Shown one piece after another: positions 9,443-17,969 of a DNA stretch of 42,451 nt. The notes beneath the pieces are model-generated. The model was not told where the DNA came from. It did no database searches and saw only the letters and a program-made list of their open reading frames with translations. The number at the start of each line of letters is the position of its first letter. The stretch's first letter is position 1. The stretch is from Bacteroidales bacterium (GTDB lineage: Bacteria; Bacteroidota; Bacteroidia; Bacteroidales; JAGOPY01), in assembly GCA_030638325.1 (NCBI GenBank), contig DAOWEV010000111.1, positions 1 to 42,451 of the forward strand. The letters run 5' to 3'. The translations under genes were made by a program, and so were the position numbers.

Positions 9443-9450
9443 TATCTTTG
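9443..9450 (+). promoter_or_regulatory. -7 box TATCTTTG upstream of pdxA
   Basis: TATCTTTG is a perfect TAnnTTTG box. It overlaps the TTG at 9448 that would give the longest open frame, and a transcript starting just downstream would exclude that TTG. This supports the ATG at 9469 as the pdxA start. No clear -33 TTG is visible. Confidence 0.5.
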
Positions 9451-9468
9451 CCTCTAAATGAATTTGGT

Positions 9469-10626
9469 ATGATTAAATCAGGAGATAATTCTCCAAAAGA
9501 GCATAAGATCAGGGTTGGTATCACTCACGGGGACCTGAACGGGATTGGTTATGAGGTCATTATAAAAACTTTTCTGGATCACAGGATGCTGGAACAGTTC
9601 ACACCCATCATTTATGGGGTATCAAAGGTGGCGTCCTATCACCGGAAGACATTGAAGGCCGGAGAGTTTAATTTCAACCTTGTCAGAAACGCAGGTCTGG
9701 CCAATCCAAAACGGGCGAATATCGTAAATTGTTATTATAATGAAGTTAAGATCGACCTTGGTAAAACCACAGAAATAGCTGGTGAATTGGCATATGCGGC
9801 ACTTGAATATGCAGTCAGGGACATAAAGAGCAACCTTATAGATGTCATCGTTACGGCACCTATAAATAAACAGAATATACAATCAGAAAAATTCAGTTTC
9901 CCGGGTCACTCTGAATATTTTGCCAGGCATTTCGGTATAGAAGACCACCTCATGCTGATGGTATGTGATGAGTTCAGGATTGGTGTAGTTACCGGACATA
10001 TCCCGTTGAAAGACGTCCCGGAAAAACTAAATACCGACCTGATCCAGGGAAAGATCAGAATCATGAATGACTCTCTGGAAAAGGACTTTGCCATCCCGAA
10101 ACCGAAGATAGCAGTACTCGGTCTGAACCCGCATGCAGGCGACGGTGGTTTGCTTGGTTCTGAGGAAGATGAGATCATTATACCTGCCATTGAAAAAGCC
10201 AGGGATATGGGAATGTTGATCTATGGCCCCTATCCTGCCGATGGGTTCTTTGCCGGTGAATCTTTTCATAAGTTCGATGGCATACTGGCTATGTATCACG
10301 ATCAGGGATTGATCCCTTTCAAAGCCATGGCTTTTGACAGGGGCGTGAATTTTACCGCAGGCCTTTCGATAGTCAGAACTTCACCTGCCCATGGAACTGC
10401 CTTTAATATTGCCGGTAAGAATGTAGCTTCGCCTGCATCATTCAGGGAAGCGATCTATCTCGCTGAAACAATATTTAAAAACCGGAAAATGTATGAAGAA
10501 TTGACTGCCAATCCCCTTCCCAATTTCCTGAAAGAGTTTGATAACAGTCAAAATGCTAAAGAAAAAGCAGAAAAAGCAGAAAAAGCAGTTGATGAACCTA
10601 ACCCTGACCAGCCCGAACAGAAATAA
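9469..10626 (+). CDS. pdxA: 4-hydroxythreonine-4-phosphate dehydrogenase
   Basis: PdxA oxidises 4-phosphohydroxy-L-threonine in DXP-dependent vitamin B6 synthesis, using NAD(P)+ and a divalent metal. Family motifs seen: VGITHGDLNGIGYEV near the N terminus, TAPINKQ, PGHSEYFA (metal-ligand His), GLNPHAGDGG and YHDQGLIPFK (metal-ligand His residues). I chose ATG 9469 over TTG 9448 because a promoter box covers the TTG and the family begins close to the KVGIT-type strand. The protein is 385 residues, longer than the usual 330 or so. Part of the excess is a low-complexity Lys/Glu-rich tail (AEKAEKAEKAV) with no known role. Its stop codon abuts the ATG of murF-alr with no gap, so the two are co-transcribed and probably translationally coupled. 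Confidence 0.95.
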   Translation: MIKSGDNSPKEHKIRVGITHGDLNGIGYEVIIKTFLDHRMLEQFTPIIYGVSKVASYHRKTLKAGEFNFNLVRNAGLANPKRANIVNCYYNEVKIDLGKTTEIAGELAYAALEYAVRDIKSNLIDVIVTAPINKQNIQSEKFSFPGHSEYFARHFGIEDHLMLMVCDEFRIGVVTGHIPLKDVPEKLNTDLIQGKIRIMNDSLEKDFAIPKPKIAVLGLNPHAGDGGLLGSEEDEIIIPAIEKARDMGMLIYGPYPADGFFAGESFHKFDGILAMYHDQGLIPFKAMAFDRGVNFTAGLSIVRTSPAHGTAFNIAGKNVASPASFREAIYLAETIFKNRKMYEELTANPLPNFLKEFDNSQNAKEKAEKAEKAVDEPNPDQPEQK

Positions 10627-13125
10627 ATGCAACATATTTCCTACCACATATCCGAAATTGCGGAAATAGTAAAAGGAGAACCGGTTTCAGATGAATTAAA
10701 AGATTCCCTGGTCAAAGATATCCTGATCGACAGCCGGAAACTTATTACGCCCGATAGCTGTGTGTTCTTTGCTTTAGTGAGCAAGAGAAATGATGGCCAC
10801 AGGTACATTCAGGAACTTTATGAAAAAGGTATCCGGAATTTCATTATATCTTCTGTACCTGAAAATTCTGAAAAGTATAAAAATACAAATTTTATCCTTG
10901 TAAAAAACACCTTGAATGCCTTGCAGATGCTGGCCAGGGCACATCGTGAGAAATTCGACATCCCGGTGATCGGAATTACCGGCAGCAACGGAAAAACCAT
11001 CGTAAAAGAGTGGCTTTACCAGCTCCTCGGCAAACAGAAAAAGGTAATCAGGAGTCCCAAAAGCTATAATTCACAAATCGGTGTGCCCCTGTCTGTATGG
11101 CAACTTGACAAGAAAAATGAACTGGCCATTTTTGAAGCCGGGATATCCGAGCAAAATGAAATGGATAAGTTGCAGGCCATCATTAAGCCAAACATTGGCA
11201 TATTTACCAATATAGGACAAGCCCATGATGAAAATTTTATAAGCACCAACCAAAAGGTCGGGGAGAAGCTTAAATTATTCACCCGGGTCGATACACTTAT
11301 TTTCTGTCTGGATCATCCCCGTATCCGGGAGGTGATCATCCGCTCGGAGATACTGAAAAGCATCGGGTCTTTTACCTGGAGCAGGGAACAGCAGGATGCA
11401 GACCTTTTCATTCAGGATACATCTGTTGATGATAACAAAACTTCTGTTATCAGGGCACGTTTCATGGACAAGGATATTTCCATAACCATACCGTTCATTG
11501 ATGATGCCTCGGTTGAGAATGCCATACACTGCTGGGCGCTGATGCTTCATCTGGGGTATGACAATGAAAAGATCGCCCCGGGATTTGAAACGCTGTCACC
11601 CATTGCCATGCGACTTGAGCTGAAAGGAGGTATCAACCATTGTACGATCATCAACGATAGTTATAATTCCGACATCAATTCCCTGAGCATAGCCATCGAC
11701 TTCCTGAACCAGCAGGCCGGCCAGAAAAACAAATCCATAATACTGTCGGATATTTTGCAGAGCGGGAGAAATGAGGATGAACTTTACACTACTATTGCAG
11801 ATATCATCCATAAGAAAAATATTCACAGACTGATTGGTATCGGCCCTGCCATCAGCCGCCAGGCTGCGAAATTCGAACTAAAGAAAGAACTATACCAGTC
11901 GACAGAAGAATTTTTAAGGAAATTTTCGTTTTCTCATTTCAGTAACGAAGTGATCTTACTGAAGGGAGCCAGGGTTTTTGAGTTTGAACAGATCAGCAAA
12001 GCCCTGCAACAAAAAACCCATGAAACAGTCCTGGAGATCAACCTGAATGCCCTCATCCATAACCTGAATTATTTTCGTTCGATACTGCGTCCGGAAACAA
12101 AGATCATGGCCATGGTGAAGGCTTTTTCATACGGTAGTGGCAGTTTTGAGATAGCCAATGCATTACAGTTTCACAGGGCAGATTACCTCGCGGTGGCCTA
12201 TGCCGATGAAGGGGTGGAGTTGAGAATGGCCGGTATCCAGCTCCCGATCATGGTCATGAACCCTGATGAACAAAGCTTTGACACCATTTTAAAACATAAC
12301 CTGGAACCTGAAATTTATAATTTCAGGATACTGGGACTGCTTGGAAGATCCATTAAGAAGAACCTTTTACCGCGAAATAAACCTGTGAAGATTCATATCA
12401 AGCTTGATACCGGCATGCACCGCCTGGGATTTTGTGAAGAAGATCTTGATGAACTGGTACGGAGGGTCATGGATAACATGCTCATATATACACAGTCGGT
12501 CTTTTCACACCTCGCAGCCAGTGAAGATCCTTCCCTGGATGAGTTCACTTCCGGGCAGATCAGTAAGTTTGAGACGATGAGCCGGAAGATCATTGCGGGA
12601 ATTGATCACCCGGTATTGAAGCATATTTTGAACTCCGCCGGGATCACGAGATATCCGGAGGCCCAATTCGATATGGTAAGGTTGGGGATTAGCCTGTACG
12701 GTGTTGCCGGAACCCCAGTGGACCAGGGAAAACTTCAGAATGTGAGCACTTTGAAATCCACTGTCTCGCAAATAAAACATATACAGGCAAATGATACAAT
12801 TGGTTATAGCCGGAGTTTCAAAGCGAAAAATGATATGAAGATGGCAGTGGTTCCGATTGGCTATGCAGACGGCCTGAGCAGGAGATTGAGCAATGGAAAG
12901 GGAACGCTTTATATAAAAGGGAAACATGTTCCCATTGTGGGAAATGTCTGTATGGATATGTGCATGATCGACATCACCGGAATGGATGTCCGGGAGGGAG
13001 ATGAGGTGATCATCTTCGGCGATCCCAGCCCGATTGAAAACCTTGCAAAGGCTATTGATACAATACCTTATGAAATTCTCTCAGGAGTATCCGGAAGGGT
13101 GAAAAGAGTGTACTTTCACGAGTAA
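10627..13125 (+). CDS. murF-alr: Bifunctional MurF ligase / alanine racemase
   Basis: The 832-residue fusion joins two steps of peptidoglycan precursor synthesis. The N-terminal half (about 1-455) is MurF, which adds D-Ala-D-Ala to UDP-MurNAc-tripeptide; its ATP loop is GITGSNGKT (116-124, Lys123). The C-terminal half (about 460-832) is a PLP-dependent alanine racemase that makes the D-alanine. It has Lys498 in MVKAFSYGSG as the PLP lysine, HIKLDTGMHRLGF, and the catalytic Tyr727 in IGYSRSF. This fusion is characteristic of Bacteroidota. The PLP lysine motif is VKAFSYGSG rather than the commoner VKANAYGHG. The gene begins at the base after the pdxA stop, and pdxA supplies the PLP pathway, so cofactor and enzyme are encoded together. 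The GT2 gene follows after 41 bp. Confidence 0.97.
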   Translation: MQHISYHISEIAEIVKGEPVSDELKDSLVKDILIDSRKLITPDSCVFFALVSKRNDGHRYIQELYEKGIRNFIISSVPENSEKYKNTNFILVKNTLNALQMLARAHREKFDIPVIGITGSNGKTIVKEWLYQLLGKQKKVIRSPKSYNSQIGVPLSVWQLDKKNELAIFEAGISEQNEMDKLQAIIKPNIGIFTNIGQAHDENFISTNQKVGEKLKLFTRVDTLIFCLDHPRIREVIIRSEILKSIGSFTWSREQQDADLFIQDTSVDDNKTSVIRARFMDKDISITIPFIDDASVENAIHCWALMLHLGYDNEKIAPGFETLSPIAMRLELKGGINHCTIINDSYNSDINSLSIAIDFLNQQAGQKNKSIILSDILQSGRNEDELYTTIADIIHKKNIHRLIGIGPAISRQAAKFELKKELYQSTEEFLRKFSFSHFSNEVILLKGARVFEFEQISKALQQKTHETVLEINLNALIHNLNYFRSILRPETKIMAMVKAFSYGSGSFEIANALQFHRADYLAVAYADEGVELRMAGIQLPIMVMNPDEQSFDTILKHNLEPEIYNFRILGLLGRSIKKNLLPRNKPVKIHIKLDTGMHRLGFCEEDLDELVRRVMDNMLIYTQSVFSHLAASEDPSLDEFTSGQISKFETMSRKIIAGIDHPVLKHILNSAGITRYPEAQFDMVRLGISLYGVAGTPVDQGKLQNVSTLKSTVSQIKHIQANDTIGYSRSFKAKNDMKMAVVPIGYADGLSRRLSNGKGTLYIKGKHVPIVGNVCMDMCMIDITGMDVREGDEVIIFGDPSPIENLAKAIDTIPYEILSGVSGRVKRVYFHE

Positions 13126-13166
13126 GTGAGTGTGAAATATCTGTTCAGTCCCATAACTGATAAATT

Positions 13167-13901
13167 ATGAGTATAAACAAATTATCCATTCTCATCCCGG
13201 CTTATAATGAAGCTAAGACCATACATCAAATCCTTGACCGGGTTATTGATATAGACCTGGTCAACGGTATTCAAAAAGAGATCATCATCATTAATGATTG
13301 CTCGAAAGATGACACTCAATTGGTTGTTGAGCAATATATAAGGGAACATCAGGATATAAAAATAAGGCTCATAAACCAGGAGGTAAATCAGGGCAAAGGC
13401 GCGGCATTGCATCGCGGGATAGAAGAGGCTACAGGTGATTATATTATCATCCAGGATGCCGACCTGGAATATGATCCTGAAGAATACAATGATCTTCTGA
13501 AGCCTGTAATCAAAGGTTTTGCTGATGTGGTCTATGGCTCCAGGTTTATGGGCAGTCATCCGCACCGTATCCTGTTCTTCTGGCATTCCATAGGGAATAA
13601 ATTCCTGACTTTCATCTCCAATATGTTTACCAACCTGAACCTGTCGGATATGGAGACCTGCTATAAGCTATTCCGTTCTGATATCATTAAGAAGATCCGT
13701 TTCAAGGAAAAGAGATTCGGGTTTGAGCCGGAGGTTACCGCCAAGATATCCCGTTTTCCGAAGATCCGGATTTATGAAGTCGGGATATCATATTATGGCC
13801 GGACTTATGAAGAGGGAAAAAAGATTGGCGCTTCGGATGGTTTCCGGGCTATCTGGTGTATTCTTAAGTACAATCTCTTCGACCGGAAATACCGGAAGTA
13901 G
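13167..13901 (+). CDS. GT2 glycosyltransferase, DPM1-like
   Basis: This 244-residue family 2 glycosyltransferase has the GT-A fold landmarks: ILIPAYNEAKTI at the N terminus, INDCSKDDT, NQGKGAALHRGI, and the metal-binding QDADLEYDP. The region GSRFMGSHPHRILFFWHSIGNKF is typical of soluble dolichyl/polyprenyl-phosphate-sugar synthases. There is no C-terminal membrane pair, unlike the second GT2 in this window (17970-18932). It probably makes a polyprenyl-phosphate sugar for the glycan genes on the opposite strand; the sugar is unknown. It sits 41 bp after murF-alr on the same strand and converges on the FrhB-like gene with only 11 bp between stops. Confidence 0.9.
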   Translation: MSINKLSILIPAYNEAKTIHQILDRVIDIDLVNGIQKEIIIINDCSKDDTQLVVEQYIREHQDIKIRLINQEVNQGKGAALHRGIEEATGDYIIIQDADLEYDPEEYNDLLKPVIKGFADVVYGSRFMGSHPHRILFFWHSIGNKFLTFISNMFTNLNLSDMETCYKLFRSDIIKKIRFKEKRFGFEPEVTAKISRFPKIRIYEVGISYYGRTYEEGKKIGASDGFRAIWCILKYNLFDRKYRK

Positions 13902-13912
13902 ATTAAAGGATA

Positions 13913-15238
13913 TTACAGGTCTTTTCTTTTTACACTGAAGGTAATCTTTTTCCAGAATACTTTAAAATTATTAAAAACCGTTCCGACAAACTTCTGGGGA
14001 AGCATTTCAAAGATACGGATAGCAGGTTTCGTCCTGAGGGTTAAAAATACCAGGTTGAGGGTGGTCTCAAATACCTTTCTTTTAAATGTAATGTTATTAG
14101 GAAAAGGCAGGTTGTAATCGGGAGCATATTTTAACCTTCTCATCCTGATAAAAGCACCCCTCTTCTTATTGTCATACATATGAGAGTGCATTTTCACGGC
14201 TTGATCGACCTCAATAGTCTTTAGGTCGATCTCGTTTTCATCAAGCATACAGTCGAGGATGCCGGCCCCTTTTTGGGATCTCGCAACTACAAAAGAGAAA
14301 CCTTTACCTCTCTCTTCATAAACAGGCGCCCAGGCATCTCCCACCGATATATCAGTAAATTCATTTGATGCATCGATACATGCCATGCACCTTTTCATCA
14401 TATGAAAGGGGATCAGGTAGTTGGCATGAAACTTAGGAAGCTGAAAGACTTTACCATTGTTCATTTCCACACGCATATTGCCGGGCCACTCACCATGGCG
14501 AAACCGGATGTCTTTAATATCCTTGTAATTTTTTTCACCATGTGATCTCAGGAAGCTGATGACAGATGAAAAGTGGAGGTTTAACCCGCAAAATGGGGCG
14601 ATGATGTATTTTATGTTTGACACTTCAGGAAATCCTGCAGCCTGCATCTTACGAATGGAATGCACCTGGCACGGGAGCCCCACATAAGCCAGGGAACCAT
14701 TGAATTTTATTATTTCCGGCAAAATATCATTAACAGAACTGATGGTGTATTTGCTTTGTGCTGCTTTTATGACTTCTTCAGGTGTGGTAGCGATAAACGG
14801 TTTATTCATCCATGGCTCTTCTTCAGACATGCCGAGTACCACAGCACCGTCGACCAGCCCTTTATTCATCAACCAGGTCAAAGTGGTGGTGATGACACCG
14901 GCGCTGCCTGCTTTTCTTCGCAGCGTATCATTCTTTGAAAACCCAATGTACAATCCCCTGTATGTGCCAAGATAGGGGTGGTGATGGCCTTTGCCTTCAA
15001 ACAGGAACCGCTCCAGTCCGGGAAAGTCAACATATTCCCCACTGCAGCTTTCCAGGATCTTTTCAGCAAGAACCTGGTCAACATTTTCATGGAGCTGGGG
15101 AAGATACTTGCCTGTCTTGTCAGTAAATTTGATTGCCCCTTCAGACAGGCCAACGCAACTCCCACATCGTGTACAAAGACCGTTGTCAATTACTTTCTGC
15201 AGATTATTTAAAGCTTTGTTCATATTAATGTGCCTCAT
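13913..15238 (-). CDS. FrhB/FdhB-like (F420 hydrogenase beta family) iron-sulfur flavoprotein
   Basis: The 441-residue protein has the FrhB_FdhB N and C domains. Landmarks are RRKAGSAGVITTTL (flavin region, usually SSGG), LPCQVHSIRKM (usually TPCQ), and CMACIDASNEFTDISVGDAW. An N-terminal ferredoxin-like segment has Cys22, Cys25 and Cys28 (CTRCGSC), but the usual fourth Cys-Pro is replaced by VGLSEGAI, so a normal 4Fe-4S cluster there is doubtful. Bacteroidota are not known for coenzyme F420, so the family name should not be read as F420 use; relatives in surface-glycan clusters are thought to act as reductases. The ATG at 15223 (MNKALNN) is an alternative start. It lies 83 bp downstream of the toroid-fold gene and is probably part of the same transcription unit. 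Confidence 0.85.
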   Translation of the reverse strand: MRHINMNKALNNLQKVIDNGLCTRCGSCVGLSEGAIKFTDKTGKYLPQLHENVDQVLAEKILESCSGEYVDFPGLERFLFEGKGHHHPYLGTYRGLYIGFSKNDTLRRKAGSAGVITTTLTWLMNKGLVDGAVVLGMSEEEPWMNKPFIATTPEEVIKAAQSKYTISSVNDILPEIIKFNGSLAYVGLPCQVHSIRKMQAAGFPEVSNIKYIIAPFCGLNLHFSSVISFLRSHGEKNYKDIKDIRFRHGEWPGNMRVEMNNGKVFQLPKFHANYLIPFHMMKRCMACIDASNEFTDISVGDAWAPVYEERGKGFSFVVARSQKGAGILDCMLDENEIDLKTIEVDQAVKMHSHMYDNKKRGAFIRMRRLKYAPDYNLPFPNNITFKRKVFETTLNLVFLTLRTKPAIRIFEMLPQKFVGTVFNNFKVFWKKITFSVKRKDL

Positions 15239-15321
15239 ACCTGTTTTGGAATGTTATGAGAAGAAGAGCATGCTAAAAATGCTGGTTAACAGGGGTATAT
15301 GACACCGGCCTTTCACTTAAC

Positions 15322-16983
15322 TTATAACTTGATGGTTCTTTTAAATAATACCTGATCTACCTGCGTTACTGCTTTACGCTCAGCTTCCGGAACGCTTTCA
15401 TCTCCTGGAAGAGCTTCTGTCTCTGTGACGGCAACAGCTTTCGGGATACCTATTAACTCCTCCGGGACAAAAAGCCCGGCACTGGAAACGTGGCGCAACG
15501 AGTAATGGGGAGCTCTGTACAATTTTATGTCAGGTAATTCCGCCCCTTTGAAAACATCCCTCACTTCGATCCTGTCTTCATACAGGGTAATTTTTCTTTC
15601 AAAAGATATTCCTGTCTCTTTATCTCCAAAGATCATTACCTTCTTTAGCCATGGTATCAGCCGGTTTCCAAAGAAATAGCTGGTTGCTCTCAGCACAAAA
15701 TGTTTAAAAGGCGTGGGTTTCATCCAGGAATGAGACGACATCCTGCCTTTGATCAGCATACTGTTATCTGATTCCAGGTCTACTTCATAATACCTGCTTA
15801 ACCAGTGCGTTACTGCAATTTTACCCCCCGGTTGATGAGCCCTCCAGCCAAAATCAACATCTTTGATACCGTTCACGCCGAAAACATTTATTATTCCACC
15901 TTTCCGGGCATTCACATAAAGACTGGTGTTCTCTTTTACATGCTTAATTAGGATTCCCGCTTCTTTAAATAGTATCTTTTTATTACGGCCGGCAGGAAGA
16001 TTGTCGCTGCCATGGCATATTTCATCGAGATAAGGGAGACTGCGGAAGCATGACTGGTAAACGTAATGGCTGATATACCGGTCATCAGTGCGGTTTAAAT
16101 AGTGATCCGGCTTTGTGGTGTTGTTTATAAGCTGTTCAAGGATCATAGATGCTGCCGGGTTATCTTTGGCCATCCTGGTAATACCATAAAACACGATGTA
16201 ATCGGTATTCCTGGAGTTTATCATCACCGGCGTTTCTCCTGAAACCGATATCATAGATGCGATATATTGCACTGCCTTGTTCATGGCCTGCAAAGCCCTT
16301 TGATCTGCAGTTGCTTCATAAATGTCCCAGAGGCAGTCAATGGTCACAGAAAGGTATCCGGTATCCGGTCCGTCATATTCGGGGAACCACCCTTCCGGGG
16401 ACTGGCGTTCATAGAATTCACTGAGCCGTGCTTCCAGCCTGGCTTTATCGACTTTTATACCATCAATTTTACTGCATAGTGTCAATCCGGCGAGGGCGGC
16501 TGCTTCCTGGTTGAGAGCATCTTTCTCGATGTGCTTTGACAACCAGTCACAGGCTTTCTGAACGGCCCTGTAAACTTCTCCTCCGGGTTTTGCAAGATCC
16601 CTGTTTTTCAGGATCAAACCAACGGCGTATAAGCTGAAAGCAGTAGGAGGGAAGCCTTCCTCGAAAGGATAGTACTCATTGAAAGAGCCGCTTCTCAACT
16701 GCTTGGAAGCCCAGAACTTGAGGCTCCCTTCTATCCATGTATCCATCAACGGGTGCCTGTAAAAAGCATTTCCTTCGAGATCATGATCTTTTAAGATGGC
16801 AGGAATAAGCATACCCTGCTGCAGGATCATAGAAGAAAAGTCACGGATCTTATAATGCCAGAAGTTCCTGTCGAAGCTACCGAAAAGAGGAGAGTCCTGG
16901 TCGCGGTTCAGTTGTGATAAAACCCGGGATAGGTTTCTCCTGAGTAAGGCCCAGAGCTTATCTTTCATTGTATCGGCCATCAT
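15322..16983 (-). CDS. Uncharacterised alpha/alpha-toroid protein, heparinase-like architecture
   Basis: I cannot name this 553-residue protein. Residues about 60-340 are helix-rich, with regularly spaced segments (SGSFNEYYPFEEGFPPTAFS, ACDWLSKHI, GWFPEYDGPDTGYLSVTIDCLW) of the kind found in alpha/alpha-toroid glycan-active enzymes. Residues about 350-553 are rich in beta strands with Trp and His (FGWRAHQPGGKIAVTHW), reminiscent of the C-terminal sandwich of heparinase II/III-like proteins. There is no signal peptide. Its ATG overlaps the stop of the upstream membrane protein gene by four bases (ATGA), showing translational coupling. Two adjacent ATGs (16981-16983 and 16978-16980) could serve as starts. 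A glycan epimerase, lyase or hydrolase acting on a lipid-linked glycan is possible but is inference from fold and neighbours. Confidence 0.75.
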   Translation of the reverse strand: MMADTMKDKLWALLRRNLSRVLSQLNRDQDSPLFGSFDRNFWHYKIRDFSSMILQQGMLIPAILKDHDLEGNAFYRHPLMDTWIEGSLKFWASKQLRSGSFNEYYPFEEGFPPTAFSLYAVGLILKNRDLAKPGGEVYRAVQKACDWLSKHIEKDALNQEAAALAGLTLCSKIDGIKVDKARLEARLSEFYERQSPEGWFPEYDGPDTGYLSVTIDCLWDIYEATADQRALQAMNKAVQYIASMISVSGETPVMINSRNTDYIVFYGITRMAKDNPAASMILEQLINNTTKPDHYLNRTDDRYISHYVYQSCFRSLPYLDEICHGSDNLPAGRNKKILFKEAGILIKHVKENTSLYVNARKGGIINVFGVNGIKDVDFGWRAHQPGGKIAVTHWLSRYYEVDLESDNSMLIKGRMSSHSWMKPTPFKHFVLRATSYFFGNRLIPWLKKVMIFGDKETGISFERKITLYEDRIEVRDVFKGAELPDIKLYRAPHYSLRHVSSAGLFVPEELIGIPKAVAVTETEALPGDESVPEAERKAVTQVDQVLFKRTIKL

Positions 16984-17930
16984 GAATTTTTTGTTTGCCT
17001 GATAAAAAATGGCAATCCTGTCAAAGCGGGTATAACGATACGCATCAAAGAAATAATGCCTGCACCGGCCAGTACTTCCAAAGGGGCATACGGACTGAAA
17101 AACCCGATGATTACGGCATCTCTGGTGCCAAGACCGGCCACTGAGACCGGCAACGCTCCTGCCAGCAAAGCAAGACAGCTTCCCGAAAATATATAAAAAA
17201 ACGGAGCTTCAACACCTATCATCGAAAAGATGAAATAAAATTGCAGTACCTGGATGAACCACAATAATATGGTTATTGAAAAATAAACCAGGCTTCTCCT
17301 GTCAATAACACTCAGCATAAAGACTATGCGGTTTGCAAGTGATGTCACATCTTCACGTTTCCCTTTTTTATCATGCCATCTTTTCATCTTTCCTGCTAAC
17401 GACTTCTTAAAGATAAATACCAGGAGCATCAGCACCACAATACCGGTAGTGATATAAAAAATACTGTTAATATTAAAAGGGAATTGAAAATCAATGAGTT
17501 TCAATAAAAACAGTGAAAAAAACAGGATGAAGACAACACCTGCAATATCCAATAGTTTTTCGAACAGGACCATCAGGGCTACGGGTGTTTTAGTGGCGTA
17601 CTTGCGCATCCACGGAAGCCTGACTATTTCACCCAACTTACCGGGTATAATCAGGTTGGCGCTGTAGCTTCCAACTACCTGTTCCATAGAAATAAAAAAT
17701 GGCAGGTTGACCTTCCCCATATCCCGGGTGATGATATTCCAGCGCCAGCTTGCAATAATAAGCTGGATCACAATCAATATGAGGAACATAACAGATGCTC
17801 CGGTTTCGATATGCAAAAAAACCTGGCCGAGTTCTGCGAAATCAATCCTTTTATATATCAGGAAAAGTATCACAAAACTTAAAAGAATCGATACGATCAG
17901 CTTTATCTTCTTTTTGTGGGATTTATCCAT
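16980..17930 (-). CDS. LPG-synthase TM / AglD-like (UPF0104) membrane protein
   Basis: The 316-residue protein is nearly all membrane segments (about eight). It carries hallmarks of the UPF0104/lysylphosphatidylglycerol synthase transmembrane family: WRWNIITRDMG after the second segment, YSANLIIPGKLGEIVRLPWM, EKLLDIAG, and the late LPVSVAGLGTRDAVIIGFF. There is no soluble synthetase domain. Members near GT2 genes are proposed flippases or lipid-linked sugar handling proteins. Four-base overlap with the toroid gene downstream and a 39-bp gap from the GT2 gene upstream indicate one operon. The exact transport substrate is unknown. Confidence 0.85.
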   Translation of the reverse strand: MDKSHKKKIKLIVSILLSFVILFLIYKRIDFAELGQVFLHIETGASVMFLILIVIQLIIASWRWNIITRDMGKVNLPFFISMEQVVGSYSANLIIPGKLGEIVRLPWMRKYATKTPVALMVLFEKLLDIAGVVFILFFSLFLLKLIDFQFPFNINSIFYITTGIVVLMLLVFIFKKSLAGKMKRWHDKKGKREDVTSLANRIVFMLSVIDRRSLVYFSITILLWFIQVLQFYFIFSMIGVEAPFFYIFSGSCLALLAGALPVSVAGLGTRDAVIIGFFSPYAPLEVLAGAGIISLMRIVIPALTGLPFFIRQTKNS

Positions 17931-17969
17931 ATATATGATTGGGGATCAGATGATGCATTGGCTGAAAGG

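Noticed and set aside
9448..9468. TTG start at 9448 for pdxA
   Set aside because: The TTG lies inside the TATCTTTG promoter box, and the ATG at 9469 matches the family start.
13913..15238. Coenzyme F420-dependent hydrogenase subunit
   Set aside because: Only the fold family is supported; no hydrogenase partner genes or F420 synthesis genes are present and the lineage is not known for F420.
14660..15302. Several plus-strand frames of 60-103 codons opposite the FrhB-like gene
   Set aside because: They are antisense shadows of a well supported gene with clear motifs.
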